The translations under genes and the position numbers were made by a program. Source: Duncaniella sp. (lineage in GTDB: Bacteria > Bacteroidota > Bacteroidia > Bacteroidales > Muribaculaceae). Taken from it: a stretch of DNA of 64,000 nt. The notes under the pieces were generated by a model. That model was not told the origin of the DNA, ran no database searches, and saw only the letters and a list, made by a program, of their open reading frames with translations. This document shows positions 1-8,484 of this stretch, in pieces (position 1 is the stretch's first letter; each line of letters opens with the position of its first letter). The DNA lies in the NCBI GenBank assembly GCA_029060405.1, contig JAIDUB010000073.1:23918-87917 (forward strand), read 5' to 3'.

Positions 1-51
1 GAGCGACGATCCGAGGGCTGCAAGACGCGATTTCCAGTCCTGTGTATCCAT
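1..51 (-). CDS. 5' fragment of a gene, possibly SUI1/YciH-type translation initiation factor
   Basis: Only the first 17 codons lie in the window (MDTQDWKSRLAALGSSL), reading off the left edge. The ATG at 51-49 shares one base with the TGA stop of the lipoprotein gene to its right (TGATG), the usual sign of translational coupling. The opening 'DWKSRL' resembles my recollection of Bacteroidales SUI1-family proteins, but 17 residues cannot prove it. It could be any small downstream member of the lipoprotein operon. Confidence 0.35.
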   Translation of the reverse strand, partial: MDTQDWKSRLAALGSSL

Positions 52-497
52 CACATAGGTATTGAATCAGGTTCTTCCTCAGGCCACGGCATAGGATCAT
101 CGATATTCTGCGCTATGGCGGTGAGAGTCATCGAGTAGGGAATGTCGGCCACCGGGCACTCGGCGTAAAACGCTCTTGCCGAATCGGCATCAGCCTCAAA
201 TGCGGCATGATAGCAAGCCACAGCCTTGCCCACGTTGTCGAAATCGTCGTGAGTGTAAGCTTCGTTGAGCTTCATGTGCACTATCGAAAGGCGTCCGAGT
301 TGCGAGGCCGTAAGCGTAGCAGAGGTCATGTCGGCATCGAGGGCGTAGGTAAGCGACTGAGCGTCGGCAATGCGGCCGTCGGCCATAGCCTGCTCGGCAT
401 CGCTGAGATTGGTCTCGAACCGGCCCGAAGCGTCGGAGCATGCCACAGCCACGGTGATTGCGAGTGCCGAGAGTAATAATATAATGTAATGTTTCAT
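51..497 (-). CDS. small lipoprotein, unknown function
   Basis: A 148-residue protein with a type II signal peptide: charged start (MKH), hydrophobic stretch to about residue 19, and lipobox AVAC with the acylated Cys at 20. The mature part is acidic and probably helical, rich in Ala and Asp, with a tail of alternating Pro and Glu. I see no enzyme motif. The start overlaps the stop of the lipocalin-like gene upstream (494-497), so the two are co-transcribed and probably act in the same envelope location. Function unknown. Confidence 0.75.
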   Translation of the reverse strand: MKHYIILLLSALAITVAVACSDASGRFETNLSDAEQAMADGRIADAQSLTYALDADMTSATLTASQLGRLSIVHMKLNEAYTHDDFDNVGKAVACYHAAFEADADSARAFYAECPVADIPYSMTLTAIAQNIDDPMPWPEEEPDSIPM

Positions 498-883
498 TTC
501 CTTAACTGGTATACATAGTTTATACCGTCGTTTTCGAGCGACAGCTGATTGTTGACAAAGGACAGCACTTTCTTGCCGATACGGTCGGGTATATCGCCTA
601 TAAGCTCCCTGTCACCTTCCCACTGCAATGTAGACGGGTCAAGGGTGATAAGCAGCGAGTCGCGCTTCACATCCCACCGGCCGGTGACGCTGTAGGTGAG
701 CACATCGGGACGCACAGCCCTTAAGGTGCATGTCCCGTCGGGGTTCAGCTCCATGAGCGGCGTAGTATCCGATACTTCCGGAATATAATAATTGCCCACG
801 ATCTTCTCGGCCTCATCGGAAATGGGGCTGCATGCCACGGATAAAGGTAATGCAAGAAGGGCTATGAGTTTTTTGGGAATCAT
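494..883 (-). CDS. lipocalin-like lipoprotein
   Basis: A 129-residue lipoprotein with lipobox SVAC (Cys18) after a short hydrophobic signal. The body has the strand pattern of lipocalin-like proteins: 'IVGNYYIPE' near the start, then 'MELNPDGTCTLRA', 'YSVTGRWDVKRDSLLITLD' and a final 'GINYVYQLRK'. Such Bacteroidota lipoproteins are usually annotated lipocalin-like with no proven ligand. It is the first gene of the leftward operon, driven by the -7 box at 906-913, and overlaps the next gene by 4 bp. The fold call is from pattern only. Confidence 0.7.
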   Translation of the reverse strand: MIPKKLIALLALPLSVACSPISDEAEKIVGNYYIPEVSDTTPLMELNPDGTCTLRAVRPDVLTYSVTGRWDVKRDSLLITLDPSTLQWEGDRELIGDIPDRIGKKVLSFVNNQLSLENDGINYVYQLRK

Positions 884-905
884 GATATGATCGGCTGTTT
901 GCCTA

Positions 906-913
906 CAAAATTA
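906..913 (-). promoter_or_regulatory. -7 promoter element of the lipoprotein operon
   Basis: The minus strand reads TAATTTTG, matching the Bacteroidota -7 consensus TAnnTTTG. A TTG lies 20 bp further upstream, near the expected -33 position. The leader to the start at 883 would be roughly 15-20 nt. Confidence 0.65.
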
Positions 914-981
914 CGACATATTTTTGGCTTTGGCAATAAATCAGCGATTTTTGAGTTTATATATTATAACTTATTGATAAG

Positions 982-2178
982 ATGAACAAGATCCTCCACA
1001 TACTGACTTTAGCGGCAATCGCAGCCTTTATTCCGCTGGCTGCCAGCGCTCAGAAAGATGATTTCAACCCTATCCAGACCGGTGTGAACTCCCTCGGCAT
1101 AGCCCCCGACGCCCGCGGCGCCTCGATGGGCGACCTCGGCGCGGCAACCGACCCCGACGCCAATTCACAGTTCTGGAATCCGTCGAAATATGCGTTTGCC
1201 TACAGCAAGGGAGCCGTATCGCTCAGCTACACCCCTTGGCTCCGCAAGCTCGTCAACGATATCTTCCTTGCCAATGTGGCCGGCTACTGGAAACTCGGTC
1301 AGGAGGACAATCAGGCCATATCGGCATCGCTCCGCTACTTCTCGCTGGGTGAAGTGAGCACTTCACAGGCAGGCGAGACCGGCGCGCAGACGCTTAATCC
1401 CTACGAAATGTCGTTTGACGTGGGCTACTCGCGCAAGCTGTCAGAAAAATTCTCGATGGGTATCGTGTTCCGATACATCTATTCCGATCTCGGCTTCTCC
1501 GACAGCGATAGCGACCAAGGCACGGGTGCATCGGCATTCTCAGCCGACATTTCAGGTTACTACACCACCTATCCTATGATAGGCCGCAACGAGTGCCAGT
1601 GGTCATGGGGATGGGATATTTCCAATATCGGTACTAAAGTGGCATATAACCACGGCGACAATCCCGCATTCCTCCCCACCAACCTCCGTATCGGTACATC
1701 GTTCACATTCCCGCTGGCCGACTACCACAACCTTTCGCTCAACCTCGACCTTAACAAGCTGCTCGTCCCCTCGATGCCCCGCCGCGTGGACTTCGCCGAC
1801 GATACCGAAGGTGAAATCGAGTATATCGAGTCCTATTCCAAGTGGCAGAACATGTCGCCGTTCACCGGTATATTCAAGTCGTTCACCGACGCTCCCGGCG
1901 GATTCAAGGAGGAACTCAGGGAAATATCTTGGTCGTTTGGCGCCGAATACAGCTACAACCAGCAATTTTTCCTCCGCGCGGGCTACTTCTATCAGGATGC
2001 CACAAAGGGTAATCTGCAGTATTTCGGCCTCGGTGCCGGCTTCGCCCTCAATGTGCTCCGTCTCGACGCATCCTACATGCTCGCCACCGCGCAGACCTCT
2101 CCGCTCGACCAGACTCTCCGCTTCACACTGACATTTGACATGGACGGTCTCCGCGAACTCTTCGGTCGCCGCCGATAA
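982..2178 (+). CDS. porV: type IX secretion outer-membrane protein PorV (LptO)
   Basis: A 398-residue outer-membrane beta-barrel. Residues 1-23 are a signal peptide ending ASA/Q. The mature start carries the PorV/PorQ family signature: 'QTGVNSLGIAPDARGASMGD' (32-51) followed by 'DANSQFWNPSK'. The rest alternates short strands ending in aromatic residues. In the family, PorV shuttles cargo bearing a C-terminal sorting domain from the SprA translocon to the PorU sortase at the cell surface. No other type IX gene is adjacent. A cargo-like tail is seen on the flavodoxin at 43,452-44,174. It is followed after 22 bp by ispF. Confidence 0.9.
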   Translation: MNKILHILTLAAIAAFIPLAASAQKDDFNPIQTGVNSLGIAPDARGASMGDLGAATDPDANSQFWNPSKYAFAYSKGAVSLSYTPWLRKLVNDIFLANVAGYWKLGQEDNQAISASLRYFSLGEVSTSQAGETGAQTLNPYEMSFDVGYSRKLSEKFSMGIVFRYIYSDLGFSDSDSDQGTGASAFSADISGYYTTYPMIGRNECQWSWGWDISNIGTKVAYNHGDNPAFLPTNLRIGTSFTFPLADYHNLSLNLDLNKLLVPSMPRRVDFADDTEGEIEYIESYSKWQNMSPFTGIFKSFTDAPGGFKEELREISWSFGAEYSYNQQFFLRAGYFYQDATKGNLQYFGLGAGFALNVLRLDASYMLATAQTSPLDQTLRFTLTFDMDGLRELFGRRR

Positions 2179-2200
2179 AATCACAGATATCCATTAACTC

Positions 2201-2686
2201 ATGAACGACTTCCGTATAGGTTCGGGATATGACGTGCACCGTCTCGTCGACGGCCGTGACCTTATACTTTGCGGTGTAAAGATACCCCACGCTCAGGGAC
2301 TCCTCGGCCACAGCGATGCCGATGTTGCTCTCCATGCGCTATGCGACGCTCTGCTTGGCGCGGCCGCTCTGGGCGACATAGGCAAGCATTTCCCCGATAC
2401 CGACGACGCCTACAAGGGCGCTGACTCACGGGTGCTTCTTCGCAAGGTTGTAGAGCTTCTTTCGGAAAATCATTTTGACATTTCCAACGTCGACATCACC
2501 ATAATAGCCCAACGGCCACGTCTGCGCGACTATATCGACACCATGCGCTCCAATGTAGCCGCCGATCTCGGTATAGACCTTACCCGTGTGTCGGTCAAGG
2601 CCACCACTACCGAGCATCTTGGTTTCGAGGGACGCGGCGAAGGCATAGCCTCGCAAGCTTCGGCCTTAGTGGTACACAATCTCTGA
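2201..2686 (+). CDS. ispF: 2-C-methyl-D-erythritol 2,4-cyclodiphosphate synthase
   Basis: A 161-residue protein of normal IspF length. Residues 5-13 'RIGSGYDVH' give the zinc ligands Asp11 and His13; '[12 protein letters not shown]' supplies His45; '[11 protein letters not shown]' and the late '[20 protein letters not shown]' are family hallmarks. The enzyme converts CDP-ME 2-phosphate to the cyclic diphosphate in the non-mevalonate isoprenoid pathway. dxs, the first enzyme of the same pathway, lies at 15,072. The gene follows porV closely and precedes the 4Fe-4S protein by 10 bp. Confidence 0.97.
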   Translation: MNDFRIGSGYDVHRLVDGRDLILCGVKIPHAQGLLGHSDADVALHALCDALLGAAALGDIGKHFPDTDDAYKGADSRVLLRKVVELLSENHFDISNVDITIIAQRPRLRDYIDTMRSNVAADLGIDLTRVSVKATTTEHLGFEGRGEGIASQASALVVHNL

Positions 2687-2696
2687 TATTCCTGAC

Positions 2697-3614
2697 ATGG
2701 GACGCCTGCTTAAGATTCTGCGCGTGGTTGTTGAGTCGGTCATATTCGGCCTGCTCACATACTCCACCGTGCGTGTCACGAGCAGTTTCGCCCCGGTAGC
2801 CTCTTTCCTTTCTGAAATCCAGTTTATTCCTGCCACCGTGACTTTTTCCATGACCATCATATTGTCATGGCTGGTCATCACGCTTTTGTTAGGTCGCATC
2901 TATTGCTCGACCGTATGCCCGCTGGCAGCCGTGCAGGACGCCGCGGCGCGAGTGTCGATTACCGCACGCGGCCGCAAATGGAAAGGTTACACGTATTTCC
3001 GGCCACAGAACCTGCTTCGCTATATATCGCTCGGCGTAGTATTTTTCGCGCTCGTGTGCGGCTTTACCGCCATATTGCTCATATTCGACCCGTTCACCAT
3101 CTACGAGCGTACGATTGCCGGAGTGAGCGGAGGTAATTCCATGCTGTCGGCGCCGGTCAAAGCCGGGGCGGCAGGCACTGCCGGATTCATCATAGCATTT
3201 ACCGTGCTTGCGGCCATCAGCGTTTTTGCAGCCGCAGGCGGCCGCACTTTCTGCAATACACTCTGCCCCGCCGGAACGACGCTCAGCTTCGTGGCGCGCT
3301 ACTCGATATTTCATATCGACATCAACCCCGACAAGTGTATACAATGCCGCCGCTGCGAGCGTGTGTGCAAGGCTCATTGTATCGACGTCCCCGCCCATAC
3401 GGTCGACTCATCGCGCTGCGTGGTGTGCTTCAACTGCGTAACCGGCTGCCCCAACGATGCCATCAGATATACCTCCGACCGTCACCGCCTCTCCTACCCT
3501 CTCATGCAGAGCATCGACGGCGCCATTGCAAGTGCCTCGGCCACACCCGACACCGACGGTGAAGCCGTCACCTCAGTAACCGACAATATTCCTACTGATG
3601 AAAACATATCTTGA
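2697..3614 (+). CDS. membrane-bound 4Fe-4S protein of the NapH/CcoG-like polyferredoxin type
   Basis: A 305-residue protein with about four membrane segments (roughly 12-25, 45-65, 108-132, 160-182). Two CxxxCP motifs sit at Cys70 and Cys186. A ferredoxin-like domain follows with two full clusters: Cys214/217/220/224 and Cys241/244/247/251. Family members pass electrons between quinol or cytoplasmic donors and periplasmic acceptors; the partner here is not evident. Its last 17 bases overlap the start of thyA, which suggests co-transcription rather than shared function. The acidic, Thr-rich C-terminal tail after residue 275 has no recognisable motif. Confidence 0.8.
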   Translation: MGRLLKILRVVVESVIFGLLTYSTVRVTSSFAPVASFLSEIQFIPATVTFSMTIILSWLVITLLLGRIYCSTVCPLAAVQDAAARVSITARGRKWKGYTYFRPQNLLRYISLGVVFFALVCGFTAILLIFDPFTIYERTIAGVSGGNSMLSAPVKAGAAGTAGFIIAFTVLAAISVFAAAGGRTFCNTLCPAGTTLSFVARYSIFHIDINPDKCIQCRRCERVCKAHCIDVPAHTVDSSRCVVCFNCVTGCPNDAIRYTSDRHRLSYPLMQSIDGAIASASATPDTDGEAVTSVTDNIPTDENIS

Positions 3615-4392
3615 CCTCCTTGACCACATCATCACCCGGGGTACCGACAAGGGCGACCGCACGGGTACAGGTACCCGCTCCGTGTTCGGCTACCAGATGA
3701 GATTTGATCTCGCCGACGGGTTTCCGCTTCTCACCACCAAGAAACTTCACCTCAAGTCGATAATCCACGAGCTGCTGTGGTTTCTCCGTGGTGACACCAA
3801 TGTTAAATACCTTCAGGACAACGGTGTGAGGATTTGGAACGAATGGGCAGGCCCCGATGGTGACCTCGGACACATCTACGGCTACCAGTGGCGCTCGTGG
3901 CCCGACTACAATGGCGGCCATATCGACCAGATCAAGGAAGTGATCGAGCAGATCAAGTCCAACCCCGACTCGCGCCGGCTTATAGTAAGCGCATGGAACG
4001 TAGCCGATCTTCCCGGCATGCATCTGCCTCCGTGTCATCTGCTTTTCCAGTTCTACGTAGCCGACGGCCGACTTTCGCTCCAGCTCTATCAGCGCAGCGC
4101 CGATTCATTTTTAGGCGTTCCGTTCAATATCGCCTCATATGCGCTGCTGCTCATGATGGTGGCTCAGGTCACCGGACTAAAGCCGGGTGAATTCGTTCAC
4201 ACTCTGGGCGACGCTCATATCTACAACAATCACTTCGAGCAGGTGCGCGAACAACTTTCACGCGAGCCACGCGCGCTGCCACGCATGAAAATCAATCCCG
4301 ACGTGAAAGATATATTTGACTTCAAGTATGAGGATTTCACTCTCGAGGATTATAACCCTCACCCCCATATAGCGGCAAAAGTTTCAGTATGA
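3598..4392 (+). CDS. thyA: thymidylate synthase
   Basis: 264 residues, the classic ThyA length. The nucleophile is Cys146 in '[12 protein letters not shown]'; 'DRTGTGT' (20-26) and '[15 protein letters not shown]' bind phosphate and position the dUMP. It methylates dUMP to dTMP with methylene-tetrahydrofolate, producing dihydrofolate. That product is recycled by the adjoining dihydrofolate reductase, whose start overlaps this stop by 4 bp (ATGA). It overlaps the upstream 4Fe-4S gene by 17 bp. Confidence 0.98.
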   Translation: MKTYLDLLDHIITRGTDKGDRTGTGTRSVFGYQMRFDLADGFPLLTTKKLHLKSIIHELLWFLRGDTNVKYLQDNGVRIWNEWAGPDGDLGHIYGYQWRSWPDYNGGHIDQIKEVIEQIKSNPDSRRLIVSAWNVADLPGMHLPPCHLLFQFYVADGRLSLQLYQRSADSFLGVPFNIASYALLLMMVAQVTGLKPGEFVHTLGDAHIYNNHFEQVREQLSREPRALPRMKINPDVKDIFDFKYEDFTLEDYNPHPHIAAKVSV

Positions 4393-4880
4393 CACCAACC
4401 ATCATCGTAGCCATTGACCGCGAGGGAGGAATAGGACGGGGAGGTGACCTGTTATTTCACATCTCCGACGATCTGCGCCGTTTCCGCCGTCTCACAACCG
4501 GTCACACCATCATCATGGGGCGCAAGACATTTGAGTCGTTTCCAAAAGGCCCGCTGCCTGACCGCCGCAACATCATCATCACCCGCAACCCTTCATATAA
4601 GGTAGAGGGAGCCGAGACCGCCTCGTCGCTCGAACAAGCTTTGGCCATGAGTGAGAGCGATGACAAAGTTTTCATAATAGGAGGCGGCGAAATATACCGT
4701 CAGGCACTCCCTGCGGCTTCATGTCTTGAAATTACGAGTATCGACGCCGTGGCCGATGCCGATACATTTTTCCCTGAGATAAACCCCGGCGAATGGATGC
4801 TTGCGGCTGAAGAACCGGCGGCCACCGACCCGAAAAGCGGTGTGACTTACAGGTTTCTTACCTATTTGCGAAATTCATAA
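4389..4880 (+). CDS. folA: dihydrofolate reductase
   Basis: 163 residues of normal type I DHFR length. The N-terminal '[28 protein letters not shown]' region carries the Met20-loop equivalent and the catalytic acid (Asp27 or Asp28). '[15 protein letters not shown]' is the NADPH-binding helix; '[13 protein letters not shown]' is the conserved Gly-Gly loop. It regenerates tetrahydrofolate for ThyA and follows it with a 4 bp overlap. The operon ends shortly before tRNA-Arg. Confidence 0.97.
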   Translation: MTPTIIVAIDREGGIGRGGDLLFHISDDLRRFRRLTTGHTIIMGRKTFESFPKGPLPDRRNIIITRNPSYKVEGAETASSLEQALAMSESDDKVFIIGGGEIYRQALPAASCLEITSIDAVADADTFFPEINPGEWMLAAEEPAATDPKSGVTYRFLTYLRNS

Positions 4881-4913
4881 ATTATCCCTAACTTTGTACC
4901 CGGTAACCGAAAC

Positions 4914-4985
4914 GGCTTGGTAGTTCAATGGATAGAACAAGCCTCTCCTAAAGGTTAGATAGGGGTTCGATTCCCCTCCGAGCTA
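4914..4985 (+). tRNA. tRNA-Arg, anticodon CCU
   Basis: A complete 72-nt cloverleaf. The acceptor stem is GGCTTGG with CCGAGCT (two G-U pairs), discriminator A4985. The D arm is GTTC/GAAC. The anticodon stem AGCCT/AGGTT holds loop CTCCTAA, giving anticodon CCT for AGG codons. The T arm is AGGGG-TTCGATT-CCCCT. The 3' CCA is not encoded. A strong terminator begins 6 nt later. No integrated element or duplicated 3' end is visible next to it. Confidence 0.95.
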
Positions 4986-4990
4986 CAATA

Positions 4991-5026
4991 ACGCCCCGCG
5001 CACCGGTCAGTGCGCGGGGCGTTTTC
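4991..5026 (+). terminator. rho-independent terminator of tRNA-Arg
   Basis: A perfect 13-bp GC-rich stem (ACGCCCCGCGCAC with GTGCGCGGGGCGT) with loop CGGTCA, followed by TTTT. It directly follows the tRNA. Confidence 0.93.
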
Positions 5027-5057
5027 CGTCATCAGTACACCCTACCGGTATAAACCA

Positions 5058-5087
5058 CGCGAGGCCCCGATTGCTCCGAGCCTCGCG
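5058..5087 (-). terminator. hairpin downstream of rpmE, possible terminator
   Basis: CGCGAGGC pairs with GCCTCGCG across a 14-nt loop, 23 bp beyond the L31 stop on the minus strand. No strong T tract follows in that direction (it continues TGGTTTATA), so this may be a weak terminator or a 3'-end stabilising hairpin. Confidence 0.5.
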
Positions 5088-5109
5088 CTGTAAGGTATGT
5101 GACAATGAA

Positions 5110-5364
5110 TTACTTCTTGCGACGGTTGCCGTAGCGGCTCATGAACTTGTCCACACGACCTGCGGTGTCGACGAGCTTCTGCTTGCCGGTGAAGAAGGGG
5201 TGAGACGAGCTGGTGATTTCAAGCTTAACCAGAGGATAGGTTACGCCGTCAACTTCAATTTCCTCGCGGGTAGCAACTGTAGAACGGGTGATGAAGATCT
5301 CATCGTTGGACATGTCTTTAAAAACTACTTCGCGATAGTTGCTGGGATGAATATCTTTTTTCAT
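5110..5364 (-). CDS. rpmE2: 50S ribosomal protein L31, type B
   Basis: 84 residues: '[17 protein letters not shown]' at the start, '[23 protein letters not shown]' in the second half and a basic tail. The zinc-binding Cys residues of type A L31 are absent, so this is the zinc-independent B form, often favoured under zinc limitation in other bacteria. It is monocistronic with its own promoter at 5443-5450 and a leader of about 70 nt. A ZnuA-like zinc importer lies at 24,678. Confidence 0.96.
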   Translation of the reverse strand: MKKDIHPSNYREVVFKDMSNDEIFITRSTVATREEIEVDGVTYPLVKLEITSSSHPFFTGKQKLVDTAGRVDKFMSRYGNRRKK

Positions 5365-5442
5365 TGTCGTTGAATATTTTAAATATCAATTTTATTATTA
5401 GAAAACCGCGCTGGTAAGACGCACTTTCTCGTAATGGCGGTG

Positions 5443-5450
5443 CAAAGATA
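5443..5450 (-). promoter_or_regulatory. -7 promoter element of rpmE
   Basis: Minus strand TATCTTTG, a consensus Bacteroidota -7 box. The leader before the L31 start at 5364 is about 70 nt and could hold autoregulatory structure, though I see no clear conserved hairpin. Confidence 0.75.
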
Positions 5451-5535
5451 GCTATTATTATTTAACCCACAAAACTTTACTGAAATTTTCTTCACGATTT
5501 TTATCGGATAGCACTGAAATTTCCACAATTTTAGT

Positions 5536-5543
5536 TATCTTTG
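5536..5543 (+). promoter_or_regulatory. -7 promoter element of the MoxR/VWA operon
   Basis: TATCTTTG ends only 5 nt before the ATG at 5549. Transcription normally begins about 5-7 nt after this box, so the mRNA should start at or next to the start codon. Confidence 0.75.
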
Positions 5544-5548
5544 TCTAT

Positions 5549-7150
5549 ATGAAAAATGCCACATCCCGCTCTCCGCTTTCACCCCGGCAGCACGTTACCG
5601 AACTGATAAAGTGGATGAGCACCGACGTATATGAGAAGAACCATATTATCGCCATCGCGCTTCTGTGTGCAGTGGCGGGTGAGAACATATTCCTGCTTGG
5701 CCCTCCCGGCACGGCCAAAAGTATGGTGGCGGCGAGGCTGAAAGGTGTGTTCAGCGGCGCGCGATCGTTTGACTATCTCATGTCGCGCTTCTCCACCCCC
5801 GACGAGATTTTCGGCCCCGTGTCGATATCGCGGCTTAAGAAAAACGACCGCTACGAGCGTATCACCGAGGGGTATCTGCCTGAGGCTCACGTGGTGTTTC
5901 TCGATGAGATATGGAAAGCCGGCCCGTCGATTCAGAATACCCTGCTCACCGTAATCAACGAGCACACTTTCTACAACGGCGGTATACCGGTGAAGATACC
6001 CATGAAGGTACTCATAGCCGCATCCAATGAACTTCCGGCCCGCGACGAGGGGCTTGAGGCGCTCTGGGATCGATTTCTCATGCGCATGATTTCCAACTGC
6101 ATCCACAGCGAACGCGATTTTTTCAGGATGCTCGTTTCGCCGCAGCTTCCTCCCGCGCCCCCGGCTAACGAGCTGCTCATCACCGATGAGCTCTATGATA
6201 AATGGCAACGGGAATCGGCCAAGGTAAAGCTGTCGGATGAAGTCAAGCAGGCTATCAGCTTCGTGCGACAGCGCCTCAACAAGCTCGAAGCCGACGACGG
6301 TAACAAACTGCGGTTCTACATAAGCGACCGCCGCTGGCGCAAGGCATTCGGGCTCATGCAGACCTCGGCGTTCCTGAATGGCCGCGACACCATCGATCTT
6401 TCGGATTTCTTCCTGCTGGTCCACTCGTTCTGGAACGATATCGACGCCATCCCCGCCGTGGTGGAGACATTTGCCGAAAGCCTTACCGCGTGGCTGCGAA
6501 ATGAAATCCACGAACTTGAGCTTAACATACGCCGCTCCGTGAAAGGCGATGCTCCCGCGGCCGCGAAAGCTGCCGGGCCGGAGCGAAGCGAGCCCAAGAT
6601 ATTTGACTATTTCTACTTTCAGCTCGACGGACATCCCGCAGGTAAAGTATATTTTTCAAAATACGATTACTCCACCCTTGCCGACTCGGCGCGTCAGGGT
6701 GTGCTCTATCTCGACACCGTCCGACAGAAAATGATGCTGCGGGCGCTCATCCCGGGCACTCAATTCGACGCCAAGGCCCAGAATGCAACCGACGTGAGGC
6801 AGATAAGTCTCCGCCGCTCTGAAACAGGGGTATATGTCGACGGCATACACTTTCCGTTCGTGACCGACGGCAAGACCGCTTCATCCTCCTCCCCGGCTTC
6901 CGAATCTTCTGGAAAAAAGTCACGTTCACTGAAAAATCTGCCTGTATACCAGCGCGTGAAGGCTATGGAAAAAATGCTTTCCGATCTTACCGCCCGATGG
7001 AACGCGTCCTCAAAATCCACATGGGAAACCGACCCCAATATCTTTCTTCCGCAGGATGACCGCGCGGTAATAGATAAAGCAGTCAAGGAAGCCGACGGAC
7101 TGATACGCACAGTAGAGGTAAAACTGAAAAACCTCCGCTCGATGCTATGA
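5549..7150 (+). CDS. MoxR-family AAA+ ATPase (RavA-like)
   Basis: A 533-residue ATPase. Walker A GPPGTAKS is at 51-58 and Walker B VVFLDE at 115-120, followed by 'NTLLTVINEHTFYNGG' and 'IAASNELPARDEGLEALWDRF', all typical of the RavA branch of MoxR. About 200 further residues follow the ATPase core, with a Ser-rich linker near 450. RavA-type ATPases act as chaperones with VWA partners. The next gene is exactly such a partner, overlapping by 4 bp. The start is fixed by the promoter just upstream. RavA/ViaA identity is by domain pairing, not orthology. Confidence 0.88.
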   Translation: MKNATSRSPLSPRQHVTELIKWMSTDVYEKNHIIAIALLCAVAGENIFLLGPPGTAKSMVAARLKGVFSGARSFDYLMSRFSTPDEIFGPVSISRLKKNDRYERITEGYLPEAHVVFLDEIWKAGPSIQNTLLTVINEHTFYNGGIPVKIPMKVLIAASNELPARDEGLEALWDRFLMRMISNCIHSERDFFRMLVSPQLPPAPPANELLITDELYDKWQRESAKVKLSDEVKQAISFVRQRLNKLEADDGNKLRFYISDRRWRKAFGLMQTSAFLNGRDTIDLSDFFLLVHSFWNDIDAIPAVVETFAESLTAWLRNEIHELELNIRRSVKGDAPAAAKAAGPERSEPKIFDYFYFQLDGHPAGKVYFSKYDYSTLADSARQGVLYLDTVRQKMMLRALIPGTQFDAKAQNATDVRQISLRRSETGVYVDGIHFPFVTDGKTASSSSPASESSGKKSRSLKNLPVYQRVKAMEKMLSDLTARWNASSKSTWETDPNIFLPQDDRAVIDKAVKEADGLIRTVEVKLKNLRSML

Positions 7151-8484
7151 CGCAGTATACCGACACCGATTCGCTCACCCTCCATTATGCCGAGGTATTT
7201 GATTTCTATCTCGAGGAACGCAAACTGCCTCCGGGCACTGATCACACCGACGCGCTGCTTGAACCGCTCACCGATATAGCCGACGATTACCGCGACTTAG
7301 CCGAGACAGGCACGGAGATGGGTGAGGCGATACGCGCGGCGGCAAACACTGTCATGGGCGAACTCGTGGATCAGTTTGCCGACCTTGACTCGGAGGCCGA
7401 GGGCGAACTGCAACTTATCGACCGATTCGAAAATGCTTCACTCGAAGACAAGCGCGCCATGTGGCAGCAGGTAAAATCCACGATAGAACACGGATATTCG
7501 GTGCTCGATGTGAATCTTCCCGGATATATCGAGCAATTTGCCACCGAGGATCGCGAGGCCGTCTTCGCTGCTCTCATCGGCGACTGGCGCGAGGCTTGTC
7601 AGGCTAAAATTGATCGGTTGAGACAATCAATAATATCATCGCGCAAGCAGCAGATAAAGATAGCTGTAGGCAATCTTGCCACTGCCGATATGGAGGAACG
7701 CCGGGAGGTAGCCGCTCTGTCGCGCAAGTATCCGGTAATCGAGGAACTTGCCCGGGAGATAGGGCGCGCACGCACATCTCCTTCACTGACTGTCGACTCG
7801 GTTTTCTACCGATTCCTCCCATCGTCAGTATCGCGCAACGATTCAGGCAAGGAAATCGATGCCGTAGTTACGGGCTGCGATGTGAGCCGTGTGCTTCCGG
7901 CCGAGCTTTCGATGCCCGACGATGTTTTCGACCACAAATTTGTGGCGAGACAGTTGCAGCAGTTTGACAGCCGCTCGAAAAACGATCCCCGACGCACTGA
8001 AGAGCACCGCCCTGCCCCACGTCTCACCAAAGGGCCGATAATCGTAGCCGTCGACACAAGCGCATCGATGAAAGGCCAACGCATGAAAGTCGCGTTTGCG
8101 GCTGTGAGACAGCTCGTCGCCATAGCCGCGGCCGAGCATCGCCCGTGTTACCTCATATCATTTTCCATCCGCGCAAAGACAATCGATCTCGCCTGCCACC
8201 GCAACCGCATTCATCTGACCGACTTCCTCAACGATCATTACACCGGCGGCACATCGGGCGAGGAGATGTTATCCAAGGCTATCGCCGCTCTCCACACCGA
8301 TACCTACGAGATGGCCGACGTATTGATAATAAGCGACCTTCAGTTTGACCGGCCATACCAGGGTACACTTATGGCGATTCAGAAGGAGCAGGCTCTGGGC
8401 ACTCGGTTTCATGCGCTACAGATAGGTGAAAGCTGTCATCTTTACAATAAAATTCTCGACAGAATATGGCAGATAAAGGCGTAG
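7147..8484 (+). CDS. VWA-domain protein (ViaA/CoxE-like) partner of the MoxR ATPase
   Basis: A 445-residue protein with a long helical N-terminal half and a C-terminal von Willebrand A domain. The metal-ion-dependent adhesion site DTSAS lies at 303-307 ('IVAVDTSASMKGQRM'); the conserved threonine is in 'YTGGTSGEEML', and a later aspartate in 'LIISDLQFD'. ViaA-type proteins bind and stimulate their MoxR ATPase in the cytoplasm. It overlaps the ATPase gene by 4 bp and the metalloprotease gene by 19 bp, so all three should be made together. Confidence 0.87.
   Translation: MTQYTDTDSLTLHYAEVFDFYLEERKLPPGTDHTDALLEPLTDIADDYRDLAETGTEMGEAIRAAANTVMGELVDQFADLDSEAEGELQLIDRFENASLEDKRAMWQQVKSTIEHGYSVLDVNLPGYIEQFATEDREAVFAALIGDWREACQAKIDRLRQSIISSRKQQIKIAVGNLATADMEERREVAALSRKYPVIEELAREIGRARTSPSLTVDSVFYRFLPSSVSRNDSGKEIDAVVTGCDVSRVLPAELSMPDDVFDHKFVARQLQQFDSRSKNDPRRTEEHRPAPRLTKGPIIVAVDTSASMKGQRMKVAFAAVRQLVAIAAAEHRPCYLISFSIRAKTIDLACHRNRIHLTDFLNDHYTGGTSGEEMLSKAIAALHTDTYEMADVLIISDLQFDRPYQGTLMAIQKEQALGTRFHALQIGESCHLYNKILDRIWQIKA

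Noticed and set aside
4914..4985. tRNA-Arg as an integration site
   Set aside because: The DNA after the tRNA is a terminator and ribosomal gene; no integrase and no duplicated tRNA end is visible.
5579..6634. Long antisense open frame opposite the MoxR gene
   Set aside because: It mirrors a well-supported ATPase with Walker motifs, and its translation is low-complexity without any recognisable domain. Similar antisense frames occur opposite the GH2 and GH106-like genes for the same codon-bias reason.
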